NCBI GenBank assembly: GCA_905397405.1
Contig: CAJPVJ010000111.1
Location: 1 to 39,537, forward strand
Length of the DNA: 39,537 nt
Direction: 5' to 3'
Origin: Oppiella nova
Taxonomy: Eukaryota > Arthropoda > Arachnida > Sarcoptiformes > Oppiidae
The notes under the pieces: model-generated
The model's database searches: none
Seen by the model: only the letters and a program-made list of their open reading frames with translations
Told to the model about the DNA's origin: nothing
In this document: positions 1 to 10,420 of the stretch, in pieces
How the letters are laid out: the number at the start of each line of letters is the position of its first letter
Numbering within the stretch: the stretch's first letter is position 1
Program-made: the position numbers and the translations under genes

Positions 1-1979
1 ATCGTAGGTATCACTTAAGAAAGACACCACCGATTGACTGGAAGGAGACACTGGACTCAAGACACATGTGTGCGGATAAACCTGTTGTCAAAAAGATTAA
101 AATGGATGTCAAAAGTGATGATAAGACCGAGAAGAATGTAAGTAATGGTGATGTCTTCACAATAAATAACAAACCAGTGGTCACCACAAGACAGTCGTCG
201 CGTCTTTTGACTAAAATTAATGACAAAAATGAGAATCACGTGAAGACAACGAGGAATAGAGTGAATGGTAAAAGTGTTTCAAGAATTAATTCAGAGAATA
301 TGACAAAAGGTCATAAGAAAGACATGAAAAGGAGGGAAACGAAGACACAAACCAAAGACATTGTTCGCGAGGAAGTGATTGAAGAGAGCGTTGAAGTGAA
401 TGGTTTTGAGACTACTTCTGGAGATCGAGAGCCAGTGAATCCATCCATCGATTTGAGCGATAGAGACAACACTTGTGTTGAATTGATTGATAATAATTCA
501 AACAGTGATATCTGACTCTTCTTATAATACTTGTCTTTACAACAGAGCTTTTGATAACTGTTTGGTCACCACTGGTGTTCTGTTAGCAGCGCAGAAAACT
601 GATTTTAATTACTGTTTTTACCCTTAGTTCACTTCTGTACGAGGAATAAAGTGAACGGTAAAAGTGTTTCAAGAATTAATAATTCAGAGAATATGACAAA
701 AGGTTATAAGAAAGACATGAAAAAGAGGGAAACGAAGACAAAATCCAAAGACATTGTTGCAGAAGAAGTGATTGAAGTGAACGATGAAGTGAATGGTTTT
801 GACACAACTTCTGAAGACTTAGAACCAGTGAAGACATCAACCAATTTGAATGAAACTTGTGTTGAACTGATTGATAAGATTGAGAAAAATAGAGATATTG
901 TCTTAAATGACAAACAAGTGGTGACCACAAGACAGTCATCACGTCTTTTGACTAAAACTCATAATAAAAATGATGACAAAAACGAAATCAAAAATGATAT
1001 GAAAAAAGGAAACAAATTGAAGACAACGAGGACTAAAATAAATGGAAAAATTGTCTCAAAAACTAATAATAATTCAGAGAATATCACAAACGATAAGAAA
1101 GACATGAAAAAGAGGGAACCGAAGACAAAAACCAAAGACATTGTTCGCGAGGAAGTGATTGAAGAGAGCGTTGAAGTGAATGGTTTTGACACTACTTCTG
1201 AAGATCGAGAGCCAGTGAATCCATCCATCGATTTGAGCGATAGAGACAACACTTGTGTTGAATTGATTGATAATAATTCAAACAGTGATAAGACTGAGAG
1301 GAATATTATGAACAGAAATGTTGTCTCGAAAACGATTGACAAACCAGTGGTGAGCACAAGACAGTCGTCGCGTCTTTTGACTAAAATTCAAAATAAAAAT
1401 AACGACAAAAACCTTTAGTTTCTGTTATAATTTCTCGCCTTACTTCACTTTCGTTTCTGTTTCTCCTTATTTTATTTGCCTTTTTACTAGAGTTTTTCGT
1501 TATTAAGTCTCTTATAGCGTTTTGTAGAGTTCTTTCTGTAGAGAAAGAGGAGAACGAAGACCAGAGACAAAGACATTGTTGGCGAAGGAGTGGTCGGAGA
1601 GAGCGATGAAATGAATTATTTCGACACTATTTCTGAGGATTTAGAACCCGTGAAGACATCAACCGATTTGATTGATACAAGTGTTGCACCATCCGTACGA
1701 GACAGAGAGCAAAGCGAGCAATTGGTTGACATTTCCTACATGGAGTTCGTCCGCAGATCTACTGGTGATGAGTATAGACCCAAAGTGCCCTCACTTTCAC
1801 TGAATGTCGTGACAAATGTGTTGCTCCGGAAGCCGACGACAAAGAGACAGAAACTGAAAGATTTAAGTAAACCAAATGAAAAGCATTTAGATTTAGAGAT
1901 CACTAAAAGAAAGCGTTTATATTCGTGTGGTTACGACCTCTGCGACTCCAGAATATGTCAACATTTAAGCCATCATTAA
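1..1979 (+). CDS. Lysine/glutamate-rich internally repeated protein, 5' partial
   Basis: I do not recognise the family. The frame is open from base 3, so the start codon lies outside the window. Suggested exons are 3-504, 628-1349 or up to 1418, and 1542-1979. The first junction is phase-matched (donor at 505, acceptor TTAG at 627). The third exon follows a good acceptor (CTGTAG at 1541) and continues the same repeat in phase 0; a GTGAGC at 1350 is the only good phase 0 donor for it, otherwise translation stops at 1418. The protein is hydrophilic and lacks membrane segments. A repeated block carries TTRQSSRLLTK, then a K/R-rich stretch, KDIVREEVIEESVEVNGF and a TCVELIDNN-like segment. The tail after about 1740 is not repeated and is basic, with a Cys/His-rich end (CGYDLCDSRICQHLSHH). 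AATAAA lies at 2045-2050. Basic composition suggests a nuclear or nucleic-acid-binding role, which is inference only. It could also be a decaying gene. Confidence 0.5.
361..1289 (+). repeat. Coding tandem repeat, best pair 361-509 and 1141-1289
   Basis: Bases 361-509 and 1141-1289 are almost identical and lie exactly 780 bp apart. A more diverged copy (about 742-860) sits between them, and a fourth, weaker one begins at about 1570. The basic unit is therefore near 390 bp, roughly 130 codons. The copies keep the reading frame of the surrounding gene. Confidence 0.8.
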
Positions 1980-3295
1980 GTCTTATTCATCACTAACTAA
2001 TTTATTTCATCAATCATTGAATTATATATTTTTATAGATTTAACAATAAAATCAAATTTATCTAAACTTACAGAATATTCTGTGAATTAGTTTGCATTTA
2101 ATGAGTGAATGAATCCATGTTTTGGTTTTAATTAGAGATTTATTTAAATATAAATTTATAAAACATTAATTTATTTGCAAACAAAATACAAATTACAAAA
2201 AAACTGGACACAAACTCAAGCCTCGACTCTCATATAATGTATGCCTATAATACCGTTCCTGTACTCAGAATCCATGCACTGTCCCCTCCACGACCACCGG
2301 AACCCCCGAATCCCGGATCTGTCGGACTCTCATAGACTCCTCGAAGTTCTTAAACTCTTAGTTCACTTGAAGTTTACTTTTGTTTTGTTTCAAGAGTTTT
2401 AAAATTGTTTTCAAAACACAATCTATTATTAAATGTATAAATGAATGCATTATTTGTCTTTAATTTAATGAATGATGGTTTGAGATATGGATCCGATTAA
2501 CACATCCAGTGATCACACATGAAATGAATGCAAACTTTTTACAAATAATTTATTGATTATTAATAACTATCGCTAAATGAAAGTCATATGAAATCAGTAA
2601 TTGACACAAAAAAGAGATGATCCTATGGTGTCACCGGTGCTCCCGAACCACGGATCAGTTGGACTGTCACAGACTCCCAGCACCAGAAGTCAGTGACCGC
2701 TCGGACTTCCGGACTCAACACCAGAGATGACTCTCAGGGCGGAAGGCATCGAATCCACGATCTCTTAACTGTTTGTCTCTTTGTATGGGTTTTCGTGGGA
2801 TTCGGTCCCAACGGCACAGCCATAGGTAGTCATGAGAGGTGATGACCAGTCGTTTACCGCAACGGATGTCTTAAGCCAAGGGTAGGTCTTCTGTGAATCG
2901 GTGTCTCATCTCTTGTTGAAGTCATTGACGAGTCATCTGTGGATCACTTCTGACTTAAGACGTGTTGTGGCAAACGGTTGGCCGACCTCTCGTGGAATGG
3001 AAGGGAAGGGAAGGGGAGGACATAATCGGTTCAATATGTGTCACATTCGGGTGAAGTTGTGTCAAAGTCGGGTTGTGTTGGCTCTGAATATTTCTTATGA
3101 CTTGTGGTCTTCTGGTGGAAGTGTTGTCTCCAGAAGTCTAATATCAGTTCCGATGAGATGGCAAACCGTTGACTTATGCCAACAGTGTCTCAACACCTCT
3201 AGGCTTCCCTTTCCTTCACTCAGAGTCCAGACCACCACCGGATCCGCTTCTTTTTCTTCGTCTTATACCTCTTTGATGAACCCATTGCTGTGTGT
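1980..3295. other. Intergenic stretch with 3' UTR and a short repeated motif
   Basis: Bases 1980-2060 look like the 3' UTR of the repeat-rich gene. The rest holds no convincing gene. Two minus-strand fragments (about 2291-2345 and 2631-2690) would encode related tails, GVYESPTDPGFGGSGG and GVCDSPTDPWFGSTG. They may be the ends of a duplicated or decayed minus-strand gene. I could not connect them to the RdRP-like fragment. Confidence 0.5.
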
Positions 3296-4189
3296 CTACG
3301 ACCACCTCCTGTGCCGTAGGATCGCTTCCTTCAACTCCTCGACTCCGATGCCCTTTAAAGCACTCATTCTTATGGACTGAATGTCTCCGCCGTCTTCTTC
3401 TAAGACTATTCCCTGAGCTCTGAATCCTGTCTTCAAAAGTTGCAAATCTGTGTTCAAATTGAGTCTTGAGGTGTAGTCCGGCTCTGAGTTCACTATAAAA
3501 CGACTCTTAAGTATGGGTTGCGGCGGAAGTAATAGGAGTCGAGTGGGCGTTAAAATACATCTCCGGATCTCTTCCAGAAACTTCTTATTACTGCCGCCAA
3601 TCGTGAGCCGAAATCTGACGGTCAGTCTTCGGTGGCAGTGATGAAACTCTGCGGTCATGTCGTCTTTGGCCACATGAACGCCGCTATTGAAGTGATTCCT
3701 ATCGTTGCTGTCGTAGTGTTTGACGAATTGTGTCAAATCGATAAGAGTTCCCATTTTGAAGGACTTCAAGACAAACCACTCCATCGACATGTTGTCCGGA
3801 TTGTCCACATTTACGCTATGGTTGGACAGCAATCGGTACGTGTCCTCAGATAACGAGAACCACGTGTTCTTCAGCGCCCGTTCCGCGCAGACATTAGACA
3901 TCATTTCCTTGACGAACATACCGGTGCTCCGCTCGAGTGACATCTGAGCCGTGTATCTGCACACACCCTCGTCCTCGTAGTAGGTCTTGTCCGACGAGTT
4001 ACCCAACGCCATGAGCTCCAGATCGGCGCTAAAGACACCGTTCAGCCGCCGAAGAATGGCTTGCAATCGCTTTCCCTTATCTGTGCGCCAGTCGTTCAGA
4101 TCACCGGCGCTCGAGTCTACCGGTGCGTCCGAGATGTGGATTATCTCAACGCTCAATGTCTTATAGAAGTTGGTGTTGGAGTCTGCCAT
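3296..4189 (-). CDS. Cellular RNA-dependent RNA polymerase-like fragment
   Basis: A 297-residue open frame starting MADSNTNFYK. Cellular RdRPs of the QDE-1/EGO-1 type copy RNA to make double-stranded RNA for small-RNA silencing. The match rests on one region at about residues 210-233: an IRRCILTPTRLLLLPPQP stretch followed by KSRF, which resembles the conserved TPTR/PP/SR segment upstream of the RdRP catalytic core. The N-terminal 180 residues are not recognisable. The frame stops soon after this motif, and no minus-strand frame between 2000 and 3295 could hold the catalytic loop (DxDGD), so an active enzyme is not encoded here. It may be a truncated duplicate or a pseudogene. Alternatively the motif is chance and this is an unknown protein. 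The start is 438 bp from the divergent kelch gene. Confidence 0.45.
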   Translation of the reverse strand: MADSNTNFYKTLSVEIIHISDAPVDSSAGDLNDWRTDKGKRLQAILRRLNGVFSADLELMALGNSSDKTYYEDEGVCRYTAQMSLERSTGMFVKEMMSNVCAERALKNTWFSLSEDTYRLLSNHSVNVDNPDNMSMEWFVLKSFKMGTLIDLTQFVKHYDSNDRNHFNSGVHVAKDDMTAEFHHCHRRLTVRFRLTIGGSNKKFLEEIRRCILTPTRLLLLPPQPILKSRFIVNSEPDYTSRLNLNTDLQLLKTGFRAQGIVLEEDGGDIQSIRMSALKGIGVEELKEAILRHRRWS

Positions 4190-4627
4190 CGCTTGTCAGT
4201 TGTCGCTGGAAATTATGGATCAGTTTAAAGATATACAAAATGTAACTGATTTTCACAACTGATTCTTACATTTGATTCATTCAAATGACATTCAAATCCA
4301 TTATTCGATGGATTGTCACGAGATATAAGACTTTTGTATAAATCTCGCACTAATAGCTATTTTCTAACTATTTTTCGTAAATAATTGCAATCAGTATTCG
4401 AAATGCAATGAAATTTAATTGTTAAATGGTTTGAAGTAGTTTTACAATTGATTTAATTGTTAGTTACACTTTGTATCTGAATTTGTGTATAACTTGAATA
4501 AACCATAGTTTGACAGAAAATATTCCGTTTGAATTGAAAACCATTCACTAATTTAACGAATAATTTATTTCACAACGGATTCCGCAGTCAAGAGAAACCA
4601 CAAATTGATTGATTAGTTGAGCGAAGA
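4190..4627. promoter_or_regulatory. Divergent intergenic region between RdRP-like and kelch genes
   Basis: 438 bp between two divergent start codons, so it presumably holds both promoters. It is AT-rich. I see no clear TATA box, initiator or repeat that I would call. Confidence 0.35.
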
Positions 4628-7289
4628 ATGAGTCAAAACCCGATCAAATCGAGGAAATCAAAGGCAAAGAAAGCGATTTTAGGCAAAAAGAAGTCTTTGA
4701 AAGGAGTGGACATTCACTTTGTTTTGACGGATACTAAGTGACAGTCGATTTGAATTGGAAGTCATTTAATGAAAGGCTTTTAATTTTCAAAATTTGTTTA
4801 TTTATAGCAAAGAAAGGGTCGAATGGATGAGCAAACTGTTGGAAATGCAGAGGAACTCCGTGTTTGTCGACTCCGCCATAATTACATCGGATTTCAAGAA
4901 GTTCTCAATCGATAGGAATGTGTTCGCAGCCATCAGTCCCTACTTTATGGCCCTTTACTCCAACTCTCTGTACACCGAAAACCAGAGCCGAGAAGTGTTT
5001 TTGCCGGACATCTCGTCAATGACTATGAAAATAATCGTTGACTTCGTATATACGGGACAACTGTTAGGGATTAATGACACCAACATTGAGGCAGTCATTC
5101 GAGCGGCCAATAGACTCCAAATCACTGGAGCTCTTGATTACTGCTACAGATATTGGACTCAATCTCTGGACACAAAGAACTGCATAAGTATTTACAGAAA
5201 TGTAAAAACTTTTTTCAATACATATAATGGTTTGAATGACATTTGAAGGGATTTACCAAATGTCGCGAATGTATTATGCGATTGAAGTGATCGACAAATC
5301 AAAGGAATTCATTCTCTATAACTTCATGGCTGTAATCATTGATACAAACATTGATTTGTGTGAAAAGCAATTCATATGCCATTCCTTCCCATTGACAGGT
5401 TGTGAACCAATGTCCAGATTTCTATTCTCTCAGTAAAGACGAGTTGTCCGACATCTTGAGTGACGATCGGCTGAATGTCAGCCGAGAAGAACTCACTTAT
5501 TCTGCAATCAACTCTTGGATATCAGCCAACCATCAGAGGGTCGAACACTTCCAGAAGTTACTAAAATTGGTTCGTTTTGGAAATTCTTCTCTAAAGTGAG
5601 TATTAAATGATTGATTCATGATTTAAAATAAATTGCTGCCAATTATGACAATCATTTGCAAACAGATTTGTTGAGACGAGTGTCAGAGAGAATGTTTTAG
5701 TCAAACAAAATCCGGAACTAAACCAATACATCACTACTGTCTTCAATGTCTTAAATGACATTCATTTACATCCGTTGCCCTCGAAGTTCGACATTCGTTT
5801 GCATCCATTCCTGAGACCACGGATTCCGAGAGATATTTTGTTTGTCTTCGGCGGTTGGAGTGCTTCTAATGCCACCAATACTATCGAGTCGTACGACTGT
5901 CGGGTCAACAAGTGGTACACAATTGATAGCCAGAGTCTAGTGTAGGATAAGACAAATTATACACCAATTCTTGATATTCTGTATATATTTTCATTGAAAT
6001 CCTTTAGGTTCGCACCCTATCGCTCATATCATGGACTCATTTCGTTCAATGGTCTCATTTATATCATCGGAGGCTTTGATGTAAAAAACGCTAATTTTGC
6101 TAAACATTTAATTCTAACTTTAAAAGTCTAATTCATTTAAATATTATTCATTTGATTGCCTTCAGGGACGACAACATTTCAATACTGTATTCGCTTTCAA
6201 TCCGATCACTAAAACATGGAGTGAGAAGTCTTGTATGCATTCCCCCAGGTTTGACATCAACTTTAGCTTTTTTGATACCATTCCAGTCCATTGAAACTTG
6301 AATTTGATTTCCTAATAACTTTCCTTTAGGTGTTACGTAAGTGTAGCGCATTGTAATGGATTCATATATGCGATGGTATTATAACTCAATTCTTTGAAAT
6401 TATACTTAAAATAAACACTAAATTCTGTTTTGAAATAAAGGGTGGATTCGATGGAAACGTTAGAACCAGTTCTGCAGAAGTAAGTCGTGTATTGTTTTAG
6501 ACTTTTTTGATTAAATGTTATAAAATATATAGAAATATGATGTGAAGACAAATCAGTGGCAATTTATCGCTCATATGAATCACCAGAGAAGTGATGCTTC
6601 AGCCGCAGCAATGGCGGGAAAGGTGTATATCGTCGGCGGTTTTAACGGTTTGTTTGCTATCAGTCTGCTCTCACTTGTTCTCATTGTCTCAAATGTATGG
6701 ACTCGTAGGCAGTGAAGTCTTAAGTAATGCCGAAGTGTACGACCCATCAGTCAACGAGTGGACTCTTATCACTCAAATGCATAGACCCCGAAGTGGTGTC
6801 CAATTGGTTGCTTTCGATGACCAATACCTGTTCGCAATTGGAGGCAACGATGGCGGCACACGACAGACCAGTTTAGAGAAATATGACCCCAAAACCAGAA
6901 GTTGGACACTAGTGACCGATATGTCGACCCCTCGCTCTAACTTTGCTTCGGTTGTCCTCGAGAACCAGATTTATGTGATCGGAGGCTTCAATGTATGTCT
7001 CGTTTTGACTTTATTATAGGGATATTATAGGGATATATGTCTGATATTATAGGGAACAACAACTATAGCCGAAGTGGAGGCCTATAACCCGGTGACCAAC
7101 AGTTGGCAGGAAATGTGGCGAATGGCTCAACACAAGAGCGCGTTGAGTGCGTGTGTTATGAGCCAACTGTCCAACAGTCGGGCCTATACTTGGCTGAGAC
7201 GAGAGCTCATCGACAACTCCACTCAACCCGAGTCCACTCAATCTCAATGTTCGCTCAGAAGACCAATCAATACGAATCCCACGGTTTAG
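4628..7289 (+). CDS. BTB-BACK-kelch protein (KLHL family), 12 exons, 640 aa
   Basis: KLHL proteins usually serve as substrate adaptors of Cullin-3 ubiquitin ligases: BTB and BACK bind Cul3 and the kelch propeller binds the target. Exons: 4628-4737, 4808-5187, 5249-5331, 5399-5595, 5666-5941, 6008-6080, 6166-6248, 6330-6375, 6441-6479, 6533-6647, 6709-6992, 7053-7289. All phases agree and give 640 residues, typical for the family. A basic leader (about 35 residues) precedes the BTB domain (about 50-160) and BACK (about 165-265; NCIRIYQMSRMYY, FYSLSKDEL). Six kelch blades follow, marked by FVFGGW, YIIGGFD, YAMGGFDG, YIVGGFNG, FAIGGNDGG and YVIGGFN. Introns are 57-85 bp. The ATG at 4628 is chosen because exon 1 joins exon 2 in phase and restores the BTB frame. 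Which KLHL subfamily it belongs to cannot be settled here. Confidence 0.9.
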
Positions 7290-7864
7290 TCATGAATTGA
7301 AAACTAAATTATATTTTAGACTATTTTCTCAATTAATTGTTGTTTACATTAAAATATTTCCAATATATTTATATTTATGAATGATTCTGTTTGTGAGTAA
7401 TTTATTTTTGTAATGTATTACATAACATTGAATATATAAAATATCTTTAGACTAGTTTTAATAATAAAATTTGTATACATCTCATAAACAAAATAAAAAA
7501 ATGCTTTACAAATGCTTAAATGCTTTACAAATCTTTAATTCGTTATAAACTTTTTGGTCAATTACTAACTGATAATAAATATATAAACTTAAATAATAAA
7601 ATAATATATACTATATTTTTAAATACAGATATTATAAACTTTATAAATTATTACCGGTATAAAATAATAGTTTTAAATAATAAACATTAATGTTAGGTAA
7701 ATGCTGTTTTAAAAATATGCAAAAATATTTAGATCTTTTAAATAACCGGTTATTTGTTTGAATCCAATTTGAATCCAATTATTTGAGGCGGGAATACGAA
7801 ACCATTATTATAATCATACCTAATGTCGCAAATAATAGTACCGTATTAGTGTTTTGTGAGTTCA
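7290..7864. other. AT-rich intergenic region between convergent genes
   Basis: Very AT-rich DNA between the stops of the kelch gene (+) and the MFS carrier (-). It should contain both 3' UTRs; AATAAA occurs on the plus strand near 7464. No coding signal is seen. Confidence 0.5.
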
Positions 7865-9483
7865 CTAACTCATCTGGTAAATACTGTACAATAAATTAAA
7901 TGAATACAAACTTATTGCGTTAAATGAGCCGACGGTGCAAAATGTGGGAAACCATCCGATGGTATTGAGACACCATTCGAGGACTGGACTCAACGCTATG
8001 CTCACAAATGCCTAAAATTACGTTATAATTAGAATCTTGAATAATTCAGTAATCATTTTGTACTGACAGGTCCCGTGTGTATGAGACCGTAGATAGTGAT
8101 GGCGTTGGTGTCGCCAAACTTGCGGACAACTTCCGGCAAATACGAGGCAAACACACCGACGCCCGCGAAAAATAACACAAAATCCCAAATCGCAAAAAAT
8201 AACTTCTGACAGAAAAAGCTGGAAATGATTAGCGAGAATGTAGACGTCGCTAGAATGCCGTTGATCACGATTATCGTGTCCTATAAACACCAAAAATAAG
8301 GGTATTTATCAATTGTTTTCTAATTGACAAAATAAATAAATGAAATAATAATTTACTCTAAATTTTAAGAGATCCAGAACTTTGCCCCAAAAGACACCAC
8401 CGATTCCGTTGGCAACGAAAGAAAAGGCGAGAATGACTGACAAATAGTGGTCGTCGTTGATATAGCTCTGACCAAAGGCCTTGATCATTGAGTTTATAAA
8501 ATAGACACTTTGCGTACTGAACGCGAATGTGAACCATAACATCGTGAAGAACCGGGTGTTTATCGCGTGGCGAATGGAATACTGGGTTTGGAATACACTG
8601 TGAGTAGTAGTGGTCACAAGAATCTCGTTGTCATCGAAGTTCATCGATGTACTGATGGGGTTGTCATTGGGATCCGTTTGGACGGTATGGTTAGGTCGAG
8701 GCTCTTCGGAGTCGAATATAAGGCAAACGCCTATTAATCCCATCACAGCGTAGATACCGCTCAACAGATTGAATAGTTTGGGAACTTTTGACAACATTTC
8801 TGTTTCATCGAAATATCTATGAATAAGTGGTTTAAAGTTAAGACAATGTCAGCGATTGTCAACTAATTCTGTATAACTGTAATACCCGTCAGAATTTGGT
8901 TTAACATTATTTGGGTTTAAATAAAACGTCTGAATTTGAGTGAAGATAAAAGAGCTGAAAGCGTTGATACCAGTGATGACACCGGCGACCAGTCCTTTAT
9001 TATTGGGAAACCATTTGATGCAATTGACGATCACTGACGAGTATATCAATCCGTTGCCGATTTGGGCCATCAATGCATAGCTCATCAAAACCATTATGAA
9101 TGAGTTGTCGAGAGCCAGGGATGTCAGAGCCATTGAACCACTTATGGATCAATTCATAACACAATTAATCAATTAATAGTTATTTGTATTAAAAACAATT
9201 AGTTTAGTACTTACGAGAAGACAACGGCAGCCAATAGACAGGTGACTCTTGTGCCCATTTTGTTGACAATGAATCCGCTGATGATAGTGAAGAGTGTGAA
9301 GGCAGTGACACCGACGGGCGTATACCACACACTCTCACCAAAGTTGGCATCTCTTGAGGCCTTTTGTCGCAAATACGATGTCATATAAGTGTTGAGATTT
9401 GCCAAAGTATTACCCGATCCCACCATCAGATGTAGGACACAACTGCCCACAAGAGTCGACAACTGTTTCACTCGTAACGCCAT
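7865..9483 (-). CDS. Major facilitator superfamily carrier, oxalate/formate-antiporter or monocarboxylate type
   Basis: A 12-helix membrane carrier, probably moving a small organic acid; the substrate cannot be read from sequence. Exons on the minus strand: 9483-9215, 9140-8886, 8816-8357, 8280-8068, 8011-7865. All phases agree and give 447 residues. Exon 1 carries helix 1 and the A-like loop (GFIVNKMGTR). Exon 2 has the family-typical KWFPNNKGLVAG segment. The central hydrophilic loop (about residues 210-250) falls in exon 3, and exons 4-5 encode the last helices. The exon 4 donor (GTCAGT) is not canonical beyond GT but is the only one that keeps frame. MALRV is taken as the start; an in-frame ATG 48 bp upstream (9531) would add 16 residues. 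The small introns match the rest of the window. Confidence 0.82.
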
Positions 9484-10420
9484 TATGACTAAACTTATTG
9501 TATGATTAATATAATGATTATGTTTTATCACAATTCATACATTATGCAAATATTCAACTAATTGTGTGTCAAATATATGCCATTAATTGTAATCACATTC
9601 AAAATCAATTGTCAAATAATAGCAATACTAAGCGACTGTATGGGAGTATTGAGTGAATTGGTGTCATAAATGCTATTAATGAATACAACTGTAGATCTGA
9701 TTGTCTTTGGTGTCAAGAAATCTCTTCAATATATCACATGAATGTCACAAATGGTGAACACAATTAAGACATCACTTGTACTCCAAGAATGTACGGCAAA
9801 TGGTATGACACGATAATCCGGATGAGTTCACTATATTTAGTTCGTGTCAAAGCATTTTGTCGCTCAAATTGAGTGTTAATTAAAGCTTTTTGTTAATGAA
9901 ATTAAAGCTTTTTTAATGAAATTAAAGCTTTTTGTTAATGAAATGATTGTATATTTGGTTTTGAATGCAATGAAAGTGAGAGCGAAACAAATGATCGGAT
10001 TCTTGTTGTTTACAAATAAAAGCTGACGATTGGGTCGACAATAATAACGACTCGCACGGCGACTGAGAGTGCGGCGACTGTCGCTGGCGTCACGCGGCGT
10101 ACGAGTGGAGCGAACGCCGGTGCAGTGCACAGGACTCGCGTGTGATCGCTGTGAAGGCCATTCGCATAGCATAGCGTCAACGGAAAATGTATGACAAGAC
10201 TGTGTGTGAGCGTAGAAAACGTATGCATTGAATGATGTGTTTGTGTTGATGTGTTGACCATTGACTGCATCATCACTTATGCTATGATTTGATTTGTAAT
10301 ACAATTAAATTAAATAATTATTTGTTTGTATTATTTTATACTGATTTCAATTACGGGAACCGCCTTTTGGTGTCAATATAGTCGCTGGCGATCGGTGTGT
10401 GCAGTGTTTTGGGGCTTAAG
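9484..10420. promoter_or_regulatory. Divergent promoter region of the MFS carrier and Sec24
   Basis: 937 bp between two divergent start codons. The left part is AT-rich. Bases about 10030-10165 are strikingly GC- and CpG-rich compared with their surroundings and include a CRE-like TGGCGTCACG. This island could be the Sec24 promoter or 5' UTR. TCGCTGGCG occurs at both about 10080 and 10382. Reading frames here are short and not credible as genes. Confidence 0.4.
9879..9942. repeat. Three tandem copies of a 20-22 bp AT-rich unit
   Basis: The unit ATTAAAGCTTTTTGTTAATG followed by AA occurs at 9879-9900 and 9921-9942. A 20-bp version (9901-9920) lacking two bases lies between them. Confidence 0.9.

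Noticed and set aside
3-50. RRYHLRKTPPIDW at the left edge, vaguely like a CENP-C type motif
   Set aside because: Only a few positions match, the context is cut off, and the repeats downstream do not support a kinetochore protein.
2901-3380. 159-codon plus-strand open frame
   Set aside because: It starts with GTG, has no family resemblance, and overlaps antisense to the RdRP-like frame.
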